Shown here: one piece after another, positions 1-5,137 of the stretch
How positions within the stretch are numbered: position 1 is the stretch's first letter
Layout: each line of letters starts with the position of its first letter
Assembly: GCA_021205255.1 (NCBI GenBank)
Contig: JAJPXW010000347.1
Span: 3,518-8,654, forward strand
From: Burkholderiales bacterium
Lineage (GTDB): Bacteria > Pseudomonadota > Gammaproteobacteria > Burkholderiales > Burkholderiaceae_F
DNA: 5,137 nt
Direction of reading: 5' to 3'
Made by a program: the position numbers and the translations under genes
The notes under the pieces: generated by a model
Databases searched by the model: none
The model's input: only the letters and a program-made list of their open reading frames with translations
Told to the model about the DNA's origin: nothing

Positions 1-938
1 GCTTCGTTGTAGTTAGGACTGATTAAACAATTGACCCCGCAAGAAATATCGGAGAGCCTTCCGGCTGCATTAATTCTGGGAGCAACGGCAAAGGCAAGAT
101 CGTGAGAATCTAATGAAACGCTGTTTCTGCCAGATAGTTTCAATAAAGAACTAATGCCAGGCTGCATTTTGCCTTGACGAATCTTTTCTAATCCCTTAGT
201 GACAATAATGCGATTGTTCTTATCTAATGGCACAACGTCAGCTACAGTTCCAAGAGCTACCAAGTCGATCAGAGATAGTAGGTTTGGTTGTTTCTTATCT
301 TTATATAGTCCTTTATCTCGCAAGGCAGCTCTAGTAGCAAGAAGTACGTAGAAAATGACCCCGACACCAGCTAAGGCTTTACTTTCAAAAGTATCGTCAG
401 GCTGGTTTGGATCAACGATGCAATCGGCAGCCGGAAGCTTTTCTCCAGGTAGATGGTGGTCAGTAACAATAACCGTTAGGCCTTTGGACTTGGCGTAATC
501 GACTGCTTCTAAGGCTGAGATCCCGTTATCGACAGTCACAATGACATCGGCCTTTTCTTCTAGAGCTTTTTCCACCAAGTTTGGCGAAAGGCCATAGCCA
601 TCCTTTTCACGGTCAGGAATAATAAAACTAGCTTTTCTTGCTCCAAGTAGGCCAAGACCTTTAACACCTACAGCGCAAGCAGTGGCACCATCGCAGTCGT
701 AGTCTCCAATAACAACGATGTTCTTATCTTGCAAAATGGCATCAGCAAGAATTTCTCCAGCTTTTGTGCAACCCATCAGCTGATTGGGTGGAATCAGTTC
801 ACTTAAGTCATACTGCAAGTCGTTGATGCTTCTTACGCCTCTAGCGGCTAAAGCTCTAGCAAGTGGCTCCCGCACTCCATAGGCGGTTAGATTCTTAACT
901 ACTGTCGGGTTAAATCTACGGATACTAAATTTCGTCAT
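1..938 (-). CDS. recJ: RecJ single-stranded-DNA-specific 5'-3' exonuclease, N-terminal 312 residues (C-terminus beyond left edge)
   Basis: RecJ is a cytoplasmic DHH-superfamily nuclease that degrades single-stranded DNA 5' to 3' in recombination and mismatch or base-excision repair. Translating the minus strand from the ATG at 938 gives an uninterrupted frame to the window edge. Seen in order: motif I DYDCDGATA with D79, D81 and D83; EKDGYGLSP near 111-119; VTVDNGIS with D137; the DHH motif VTDHHLPG with D160, H161 and H162; VALGTVADVVPLD near 227-239; and PRINAAGRL near 288-295. These are the metal-binding and core motifs of RecJ and line up in order and spacing with E. coli RecJ (about 577 residues), so roughly 55% of the protein is present and no catalytic motif in this half is damaged. 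The start lies 6 bases after the stop of the upstream RpfE-like gene, with no clear Shine-Dalgarno, which suggests reading by translational coupling. Confidence 0.97.
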   Translation of the reverse strand, partial: MTKFSIRRFNPTVVKNLTAYGVREPLARALAARGVRSINDLQYDLSELIPPNQLMGCTKAGEILADAILQDKNIVVIGDYDCDGATACAVGVKGLGLLGARKASFIIPDREKDGYGLSPNLVEKALEEKADVIVTVDNGISALEAVDYAKSKGLTVIVTDHHLPGEKLPAADCIVDPNQPDDTFESKALAGVGVIFYVLLATRAALRDKGLYKDKKQPNLLSLIDLVALGTVADVVPLDKNNRIIVTKGLEKIRQGKMQPGISSLLKLSGRNSVSLDSHDLAFAVAPRINAAGRLSDISCGVNCLISPNYNE

Positions 939-944
939 GTTGTT

Positions 945-1982
945 TTAGTTATTGGCAGTAAGCCAGCTTACGCAATTTCTATTGGATTTGACCTTAAGCG
1001 GAAGTATCGATTTTGTGGTTTTAGGCATTGCAGTCGATACAGTCGATTCATTAGTTGCGACAAAGACGGGATGATACTTTTCGCTTCGGCTTGCCGACTC
1101 TATCAGGGCATCAACTCTTACCTTGGCTTTATCCCAGGCCGACTGCCACTTTGTTGCATCTAATTTTATAGATGGATCGAGGAATTCGGAAAACATTGCT
1201 ATTCTGTCTCCATCTGGCACGTCTCGCCAAAAGCTTCTCTCAGTCGTCACTCTTGAAGCTGGAATACCGCAACTACAAGCAAGACCTCTAATTAAAGGCG
1301 ATTGCGTCTGCACGCTTCGAATTTTTGTAAAAGGAAGTTGTCCATCGTCGCCACCTCCGTTAATCCAAAATCCTTCAATAGATGGTCTTCCTAGTTTATT
1401 TCGATAGCCATTGAGTTCGGAAGTACGTAGAGCGCTTTGCAATTCTGTGGATAGTTTTTTCCAATCGAAGGCGTTTTTACCTGCTGGTAGCGCTGGCTCT
1501 TTCCCTTCTTGTGCTTCCCAAATAGGAATTAAGACTTCCCATGGATCGCTTCTACTAATAAAGATCAAATTATTAAGAGCCTGCAACTTAAATCCATAGC
1601 GCCTGAGGATAGGATTTAAAAGATCTTGCACGAGGCAAATTTCTTCAATGTCTTCTGAGATAGAACAGCTCTGTAATTTTCCTTCCTGAGTTATATACGG
1701 AGATAGAAGCCAAAGCTGCGCACCTATTTTTTCTCCTCCTAGACCTTTCCACAGGTAAGGTGCTGTTGGCAGAAGATCGCTTCTTTCTGTGAGAAGCATC
1801 CAAAGCCACTGCTGCCAAGCTGAACCATAAAGAGCTTTATTGTTAAAAAGTTCACTGCTAGTTTGCACTCCACAGGGTAAAAGCATTTCCTGTAAAGACT
1901 TGGGATAAGCCAAGTCTCCTAGGATTTCGCTTTCTTTTGGACTGAGAAGCGCATTAGGAAACAAAAAAATACAAGCAGGCAT
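945..1982 (-). CDS. RpfE-like (COG4255) protein of unknown function, upstream of and probably co-transcribed with recJ
   Basis: The 345-residue product resembles the RpfE/COG4255 family, often mislabelled in databases as a regulatory protein or as cofactor-independent phosphoglycerate mutase. Seen in the sequence: a hydrophobic start MPACIFLFPNALL; LLNPILRRYG near 121-130; a W/L-rich helix at about 173-190 followed by N-x2-R-x3-G and then FWINGGGDDG at 205-214, the most family-like part; and a C-terminal Ser/Thr/Lys-rich tail (about 310-345) with little recognisable character. The start is the only ATG available before upstream stops, and no Shine-Dalgarno is visible in front of it (the preceding bases are pyrimidine-rich CCGCCTCC). 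There is no signal peptide or convincing membrane helix. The family is known from Xanthomonas, where rpfE lies beside recJ in the rpf cluster, and from many betaproteobacteria in the same position. The adjacency to recJ is the strongest support. The biochemical function is not established, and none should be inferred from the mutase label. Confidence 0.75.
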   Translation of the reverse strand: MPACIFLFPNALLSPKESEILGDLAYPKSLQEMLLPCGVQTSSELFNNKALYGSAWQQWLWMLLTERSDLLPTAPYLWKGLGGEKIGAQLWLLSPYITQEGKLQSCSISEDIEEICLVQDLLNPILRRYGFKLQALNNLIFISRSDPWEVLIPIWEAQEGKEPALPAGKNAFDWKKLSTELQSALRTSELNGYRNKLGRPSIEGFWINGGGDDGQLPFTKIRSVQTQSPLIRGLACSCGIPASRVTTERSFWRDVPDGDRIAMFSEFLDPSIKLDATKWQSAWDKAKVRVDALIESASRSEKYHPVFVATNESTVSTAMPKTTKSILPLKVKSNRNCVSWLTANN

Positions 1983-2044
1983 GGAGGCGGATTCTAATGC
2001 AGCGGAGCAAAGTAGAATGTTCGCAGTTTTAACTGGATGCTATT
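1983..2044. promoter_or_regulatory. Divergent intergenic region with inverted TAGAAT hexamers, candidate overlapping promoters
   Basis: These 62 bases separate the leftward RpfE-like/recJ unit from the rightward lol unit, so both promoters should be here or inside the gene starts. ATTCTA at 1991-1996 and TAGAAT at 2013-2018 are a perfect inverted pair with a 16-base spacer. Read outward, each is TAGAAT, matching the sigma-70 -10 consensus at 5 of 6 positions, one for each direction. The corresponding -35 positions would fall on or beside the opposite -10 and match poorly (about 3 of 6 at best, for example TTCTAA at 1992-1997 for the rightward promoter with a short 15-base spacer). The leftward start site would lie within a few bases of the RpfE-like ATG. 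The assignment is inferred from pattern alone. Confidence 0.4.
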
Positions 2045-3319
2045 GTGAAATCCTCTCTTATCAAGAAGTTGCCCTATGAGTGGGTAATAGGTCTGCGCTA
2101 CACCTTTTCTGGACGGTCTGGGCGTCGAGACGGCTTTGTTTCGTTTATTTCCGGGATGTCTGTCATTTCCATTGCTGTCGGTGTAATGGCGTTAGTCGTT
2201 GTCCTGTCGGTAATGAACGGCTTTCAAAAGGAAGTTCGCGACAAAATGCTAGCTGTGATTCCACATCTGGAAATTATCAGCATGCGTGGTCCAGTCGAAG
2301 ACTGGGAAGAACTTGCCCTGGATGTTAAGAATAGAACTGATCAATTTGATGGAGCTGCCCCCTACGTACGTGGCCAAGCTCTATTGAATTCCGGAGCAAA
2401 CGTAAGAGGTACGCTGCTCACTGGAATTGATCCCAAAATTGAACCGCAAGTAAGCGATGTCGGCAGTAAAGTGATTATGGGTTCCATGGACACTTTAATT
2501 CCAGGCTCTTTCAATATTGTGATCGGTATCGATTTAGCTCGACAATTAAATGTAACGACTGGAGAGAAGATTTCAGTGATGGTGCCGGAAGGCCAATTCA
2601 CACCTGCTGGTCTAGTTCCTCGCATGCGTCAGTTCACCGTATCCGGTATCTTTAATTCCGGCCACTACGACTACGATAGCGGGGTGAGCTTCATCAATAT
2701 TAATGACGCCGCTGCGCTTCTTAGAACTGGTGGTCCTGAAGGCTTGAGAGTAAAGCTAAAGAACATGCACGAAGCGCCTCAAGTGGCACGGCTCCTTAAT
2801 TTCTCTCTTCCACAAGGTTTTCGAGCCGCTGATTGGTCGTTGCAGAACCGCACTTGGTTCGCTGCTGTTCAAGTCGAAAAACGAATGATGGGAGTCATTC
2901 TCTTCCTTATCGTGTTAGTCGGTGCCTTTGGTTTGGTTTCTTCCCTGGTAATGACTGTTAATTCCAAGAGAAGCGATATCGCCATTCTTAGAACTCAAGG
3001 CGCTTCACAAGCGTCCATCATGAAAATATTCATGATTCAAGGCATGTTTGTCGGCCTTGTCGGCGTAATTACTGGAACAGCTCTAGGATTGCTAATCGCA
3101 TTTAATGTCGAATCCATTGTGGCTTTCGTAGAGAATTTATTTGGCGTGCAGTTTTTACCAAAGGATATCTATCTAATTTCCAGTATGCCAAGCGACCCAC
3201 AAGCTGGTGACATTCTTCCGATTGCTATTGGCTCATTTCTTCTTTCTTTAGTTGCTACGGTCTACCCAAGTTGGCGTGCAGCTAGGATTCAACCGGCCGA
3301 GGTACTTCGCTATGAATAA
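2045..3319 (+). CDS. lolC: LolC/LolE-family permease of the lipoprotein-releasing ABC transporter
   Basis: This inner-membrane protein pairs with LolD to extract mature outer-membrane lipoproteins and deliver them to LolA. The 424 residues show the family's layout: a cytoplasmic amphipathic start (WVIGLRYTFSGR), a first membrane segment at about 36-57 ending in the hallmark LSVMNGF, a large periplasmic domain (about 60-280), then three membrane segments near 283-305, 329-355 and 388-410. The conserved C-terminus is YPSWRAARIQPAEVLRYE. The periplasmic stretch QFTPAGLVPR (184-193) corresponds to the LolC 'hook' (QFTPMGRIP in E. coli) that binds LolA, so this copy is LolC-like rather than purely LolE-like. 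The start is GTG with a weak TGGA at 2034-2037. An in-frame TAA at 2030-2032 excludes a longer form. Only one permease gene is present, so it may form a homodimer (LolF-type), or a second permease may lie elsewhere. Confidence 0.95.
   Translation: MKSSLIKKLPYEWVIGLRYTFSGRSGRRDGFVSFISGMSVISIAVGVMALVVVLSVMNGFQKEVRDKMLAVIPHLEIISMRGPVEDWEELALDVKNRTDQFDGAAPYVRGQALLNSGANVRGTLLTGIDPKIEPQVSDVGSKVIMGSMDTLIPGSFNIVIGIDLARQLNVTTGEKISVMVPEGQFTPAGLVPRMRQFTVSGIFNSGHYDYDSGVSFININDAAALLRTGGPEGLRVKLKNMHEAPQVARLLNFSLPQGFRAADWSLQNRTWFAAVQVEKRMMGVILFLIVLVGAFGLVSSLVMTVNSKRSDIAILRTQGASQASIMKIFMIQGMFVGLVGVITGTALGLLIAFNVESIVAFVENLFGVQFLPKDIYLISSMPSDPQAGDILPIAIGSFLLSLVATVYPSWRAARIQPAEVLRYE
3299..3302 (+). promoter_or_regulatory. 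Shine-Dalgarno for lolD, inside lolC
   Basis: GAGG lies 9 bases before the ATG at 3312 and within the last codons of lolC. It supports the ATG at 3312 over the longer in-frame ATG at 3252, which has no similar site and would add 20 residues lacking family similarity. Confidence 0.6.
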
Positions 3320-4007
3320 CAAACGAATCGTCCTTGAGGCTGTTGACTTAAAGAAAACCTTTAGTGAAGGCAATCAATCTCTTGAAATACTTAAAGGAGT
3401 AAATCTACAGGTTTACGAAGGTGAAGTCGTTGCCGTAGTAGGCACTTCTGGCTCTGGTAAGACTACTTTATTGCAGTGCTTAGGTGGCTTGGATAATTTC
3501 AATAGTGGCAAAGTCTTAATTGACGGCCACGATATTTCCAAACTATCGGAAAAAGAAATAACTCGACTCAGAAATAAAAAGTTAGGCTTTGTCTATCAGT
3601 TCCATCATCTGCTTCCGGAGTTTACTGCTTTAGAAAACGTCGCTATGCCTTTAAGAATTAGGCGTGATACGGTGGCTTTTTCTCAAAAAAGAGCGACTGA
3701 GCTTCTAGATAAAATGGGCTTGAAGGAAAGACTCACCCATTTACCTGGACAGTTATCCGGGGGAGAAAAGCAAAGAGTGTCGATTGCTCGCGCAGCTGTC
3801 GGTAAACCCGTTTGCCTTTTAGCTGACGAGCCAACAGGAAATCTTGATCAGGAAACAGCGACTTCTGTTTTTGAATTTCTTCTATCTCTAGCTGCCGACC
3901 AAAATATTGCAGTGGTTCTCGTTACACATGACTTGGACTTGGCAAGTCAATGTGGTCGGATTGTTTCGTTAAAGGGTGGCGTCTTAAAGCCTTACGAGGG
4001 TAAATAA
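3312..4007 (+). CDS. lolD: LolD, ATP-binding subunit of the lipoprotein-releasing ABC transporter
   Basis: LolD is the cytoplasmic ATPase that powers lipoprotein release by LolC/E. The 231-residue product matches the usual length (about 230). Walker A GTSGSGKT is at 44-51. The Q-loop sits in the LolD-typical stretch FVYQFHHLLPEFTALENV (93-110, Q96). The ABC signature LSGGEKQ is at 148-154, Walker B with catalytic glutamate in LLADEPTGNLD is at 169-179 (E173), and the switch histidine is in VTHD (H206). All ATPase motifs are intact. QFHHLLPEFTALENVAMPL separates LolD from related MacB- and FtsE-type ATPases. The start at ATG 3312 overlaps the lolC stop by 8 bases (ATGAATAA), and the stop overlaps the next gene's ATG by one base, so the three genes should be translated from one message. 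An alternative ATG at 3252 is in frame but unlikely. Confidence 0.97.
   Translation: MNNKRIVLEAVDLKKTFSEGNQSLEILKGVNLQVYEGEVVAVVGTSGSGKTTLLQCLGGLDNFNSGKVLIDGHDISKLSEKEITRLRNKKLGFVYQFHHLLPEFTALENVAMPLRIRRDTVAFSQKRATELLDKMGLKERLTHLPGQLSGGEKQRVSIARAAVGKPVCLLADEPTGNLDQETATSVFEFLLSLAADQNIAVVLVTHDLDLASQCGRIVSLKGGVLKPYEGK
3996..4000 (+). promoter_or_regulatory. Shine-Dalgarno for the TatD-family gene, inside lolD
   Basis: GAGGG ends 6 bases before the ATG at 4007, within the last codons of lolD. Together with the TAATG stop/start overlap it fixes the start and suggests that translation of the hydrolase is coupled to that of lolD. Confidence 0.6.
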
Positions 4008-4834
4008 TGGGTCCATTGGTTGACACACATAATCATTTCTTTATTCAGATGGAGCCCGGTGCCGCCGGGACACTATTAAATGCGGCTTTAGAAGCTGGCC
4101 TAGAGCAGATGTTAATGTGCGCTGGGGACTTTGAGACTGGCCTCATTGCAGAAAAGTACGCCAAGATTATTAATTCCGGTTATGCCATTGGCATCCATCC
4201 GTTGTATGTTCCAGAAAAAGCGATAGAGCAAGTTGGCAAAATTAAGGAGTTTCTTGAAGAAAATAGAAACTCTCCATATCTTTGCGCCGTGGGTGAAATT
4301 GGTCTTGACGGATCTAAAGAATCGACTTGTCCTATGGATGTGCAAGAGAAGATCTTCAAGATGCAGTTAGGGATGGCAAGAGACTTTGAGCTTCCAATTA
4401 CTGTGCATGCTAGAGGAGCACTTGACCTAGTTTGCAAATGGCTAAAGCGGTTTGAAGTGCCAGGAGGATGCGTCCACGCTTTTAATGGAAGCGCAGAGCA
4501 AGCCAAGCGAGTCACTGACATGGGTTTTAAGATTGGCTTTGGTGGAGCTGCTACTTACAGCGGCTCTAAAAGGATTCGTAAACTTCTAGCGGAAGCCAAG
4601 TCTAAGGACTATGTTTTAGAGACGGACTGTCCCGATATGCCATCTTCGGCACGAAGAGAAGAAAATCCAATTAATCCTCATAGCTATCCAGTCGATATCG
4701 CAGCCTATGCAACAGAAGCGGCTTCTTTAAGAAACGAGACTGTCGAAGAAGTGTGTAGGAGCTCTACTTATAACGCCTATACGGCTTTTCCAAAGTTGAA
4801 AGACCTTGGTTCTCTGAAATGGCAAATTGAATAG
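4007..4834 (+). CDS. TatD-family metal-dependent hydrolase (putative DNase)
   Basis: TatD-family proteins are cytoplasmic TIM-barrel enzymes of the amidohydrolase superfamily. Several members have metal-dependent 3'-5' DNase activity, but the substrate of this one is unknown. The 275-residue product carries the expected metal ligands in order: DTHNHF (H8, H10), VGEIGLD (E97), ITVHAR (H134), CVHAFNGS (H157) and LETDCPD (D207). GIHP at 62-65 and the late NPINPHSYP segment (about 220-228) also fit the family. The length is slightly above the usual 255-265, through a C-terminal tail (about 263-275) without family similarity. It is the third gene of the lol unit, joined by TAATG, and a TatD gene after lolD is familiar in betaproteobacteria. 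The paralogues YcfH, TatD and YjjV cannot be told apart from this sequence, so no symbol is given. I see no inactivating substitution. Confidence 0.92.
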   Translation: MGPLVDTHNHFFIQMEPGAAGTLLNAALEAGLEQMLMCAGDFETGLIAEKYAKIINSGYAIGIHPLYVPEKAIEQVGKIKEFLEENRNSPYLCAVGEIGLDGSKESTCPMDVQEKIFKMQLGMARDFELPITVHARGALDLVCKWLKRFEVPGGCVHAFNGSAEQAKRVTDMGFKIGFGGAATYSGSKRIRKLLAEAKSKDYVLETDCPDMPSSARREENPINPHSYPVDIAAYATEAASLRNETVEEVCRSSTYNAYTAFPKLKDLGSLKWQIE

Positions 4835-4876
4835 TTTTAAGAACCCCCTCTATTTAGGTAAGATTTAGCGTTTGTT

Positions 4877-4905
4877 TTGTAGCTGTTATGGCTACAACTG
4901 TTTTT
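4877..4905 (+). terminator. Probable Rho-independent terminator after the lolC-lolD-tatD unit
   Basis: TTGTAGC (4877-4883) and GCTACAA (4891-4897) are perfect inverted repeats giving a 7-base-pair stem with a 7-base loop, followed by CTG and a run of five T at 4901-4905. It lies 43 bases past the TatD-family stop. The stem is short and AT-rich, so termination may be partial and some readthrough into the ACT-domain gene is possible. No counterpart T-run exists on the other side for a bidirectional terminator. Confidence 0.55.
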
Positions 4906-4919
4906 ATTCAGACTTTAAT
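4891..4919 (+). promoter_or_regulatory. Possible sigma-70 promoter for the ACT-domain gene
   Basis: TTTAAT at 4914-4919 matches the -10 consensus at 5 of 6 positions. Exactly 17 bases upstream is GCTACA (4891-4896), which matches the -35 consensus at 3 of 6. The -35 would coincide with the right arm of the terminator hairpin. The start site would fall at about 4926, giving a leader of only about 11 bases. Pattern evidence only. Confidence 0.3.
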
Positions 4920-4924
4920 TCAGA
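4906..4924 (+). repeat. Short tandem direct repeat ATTCAGA, 12-base period
   Basis: ATTCAGA occurs at 4906-4912 and again at 4918-4924. The two copies bracket the possible -10 box of the ACT-domain gene, which is where an operator would act. Two 7-base copies in AT-rich DNA can arise by chance, so a regulatory role is only a possibility. Confidence 0.35.
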
Positions 4925-4925
4925 T

Positions 4926-4934
4926 AAGGAAGGA
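4926..4934 (+). promoter_or_regulatory. Strong Shine-Dalgarno deciding the TTG start of the ACT-domain gene
   Basis: The purine run AAGGAAGGA precedes the TTG at 4937. The AAGGA at 4926-4930 leaves 6 bases to the start codon, a good spacing. The frame has TAA at 4925-4927, so nothing longer is possible, and the next in-frame candidate, TTG at 4949, would remove the first beta strand of the domain. Confidence 0.7.
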
Positions 4935-4936
4935 AA

Positions 4937-5137
4937 TTGGATAAGGTTTTGATATCGGTAGCCGGACCCGACCGGGCTGGTGTTGTGTATTCAGTAGCGG
5001 AAGCGGTGTACGAGTTGAAATGCAACTTCGTTGACATGAGCCAGACAAATGTCGTTGAACAGGTGTCTTCCATGATGATTATGGATAAGGCGTCTCACGT
5101 GACGAAAGCTCGGTTTGAAGACAATATCCCGGAGAGT
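4937..5137 (+). CDS. ACT-domain protein (GcvR/UPF0237-like), N-terminal 67 residues; C-terminus beyond right edge
   Basis: The frame from TTG 4937 is open to the window end, giving 67 residues. The start VLISVAGPDRAGVVYSVAEAV matches the first strand and helix of ACT domains, with the ligand-site loop GPDRAG at 10-15. It continues into CNFVDMSQT (29-37), close to the strand and 'SQT' turn of GcvR-type and UPF0237-type ACT proteins, and then VSSMMIMD (43-50) as the third strand. ACT domains bind amino acids or other small ligands and regulate enzymes or transcription. Whether this is a stand-alone UPF0237-type protein of about 90 residues or the first of two ACT domains as in GcvR cannot be decided from 67 residues. 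It follows a probable terminator and has its own strong ribosome-binding site, so it likely starts a separate unit. Confidence 0.8.
   Translation, partial: MDKVLISVAGPDRAGVVYSVAEAVYELKCNFVDMSQTNVVEQVSSMMIMDKASHVTKARFEDNIPES

Noticed and set aside
1123..1599. Two plus-strand open frames (94 and 62 residues) within the RpfE-like gene
   Set aside because: They are antisense to a longer, family-supported gene and their products show no domain-like composition or ribosome-binding sites.
2080..2625. Small open frames overlapping lolC on both strands (82 residues plus, 87 residues minus)
   Set aside because: Both are out-of-frame or antisense readings of lolC, which is intact and well conserved. 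They have no credible motifs.
3252..3311. Longer lolD start at ATG 3252
   Set aside because: The extra 20 residues come from the lolC reading region in another frame, have no LolD similarity, and lack a ribosome-binding site. ATG 3312 has GAGG at good spacing.
4040..4049. TTTATTCAGA inside the TatD-family gene, matching the leader of the ACT gene (4903-4912)
   Set aside because: A single 10-base match in coding sequence (residues FIQ) is expected by chance often enough that it does not support a shared regulatory site.
4055..4069. CCCGG-N5-CCGGG hairpin near the 5' end of the TatD-family gene
   Set aside because: It lies in coding sequence for PGAAG, has only a 5-base stem and no T-run, so codon content explains it.
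4112..4521. Two minus-strand open frames (77 and 113 residues) within the TatD-family gene
   Set aside because: They are antisense to a gene with all its metal ligands in place and show no protein family signal.
1..5137. Search for mobile elements, CRISPR arrays, tRNA or other RNA genes, toxin-antitoxin or defence genes
   Set aside because: No transposase or integrase motif, regularly spaced repeats, tRNA-like fold or defence-type domains are visible. Nearly all bases are covered by conserved housekeeping-type genes.

Overview
This window looks like ordinary chromosomal DNA from a betaproteobacterium, most likely of the order Burkholderiales, with a fairly low GC content (mid-40s percent by eye, not computed). 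Three things suggest this. A RecJ exonuclease with a DYDCDGATA motif sits next to an RpfE-like (COG4255) gene. A lipoprotein-release operon (one LolC/E-type permease plus LolD) follows. A TatD-family hydrolase is fused to that operon by a one-base stop/start overlap. This arrangement is familiar in that group as recalled from memory. A low-GC lineage such as Sutterellaceae/Parasutterella or Polynucleobacter would fit, but I cannot settle the genus.

Layout. Positions 1-938 (minus strand) hold the first 312 codons of recJ, which runs off the left edge. Just upstream of it on the same strand, and separated by only 6 bases, is the 345-residue RpfE-like gene (945-1982). The two form a leftward transcription unit. 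A 62-base divergent intergenic region (1983-2044) follows. It carries a perfect inverted pair of TAGAAT hexamers that could be the -10 boxes of two face-to-face promoters. Rightward from there come lolC (GTG start, 2045-3319), lolD (3312-4007, overlapping lolC by 8 bases) and a TatD-family hydrolase (4007-4834, overlapping lolD by 1 base). A 102-base gap contains a small hairpin with a T-run, probably a terminator, and a short tandem repeat over a possible promoter. The last 201 bases are the start of a gene for an ACT-domain protein that begins at TTG and runs off the right edge.

How the genes work together. LolC and LolD make the inner-membrane ABC machine that extracts outer-membrane lipoproteins and hands them to the periplasmic chaperone LolA. 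Their overlapping starts imply coupled translation in a fixed ratio. The TatD hydrolase is co-translated with them but has no obvious mechanistic link. RecJ acts in DNA repair and recombination. The RpfE-like protein has no established activity. The ACT-domain gene appears to begin a separate unit.

I found no mobile element, CRISPR array, RNA gene or clearly new system. The points that merit a second look are the overlapping divergent promoter, the lack of Shine-Dalgarno sequences on the leftward genes, the single-permease Lol arrangement, the functionally unknown RpfE-like protein, and the TTG-started ACT gene with its repeat-bearing leader.
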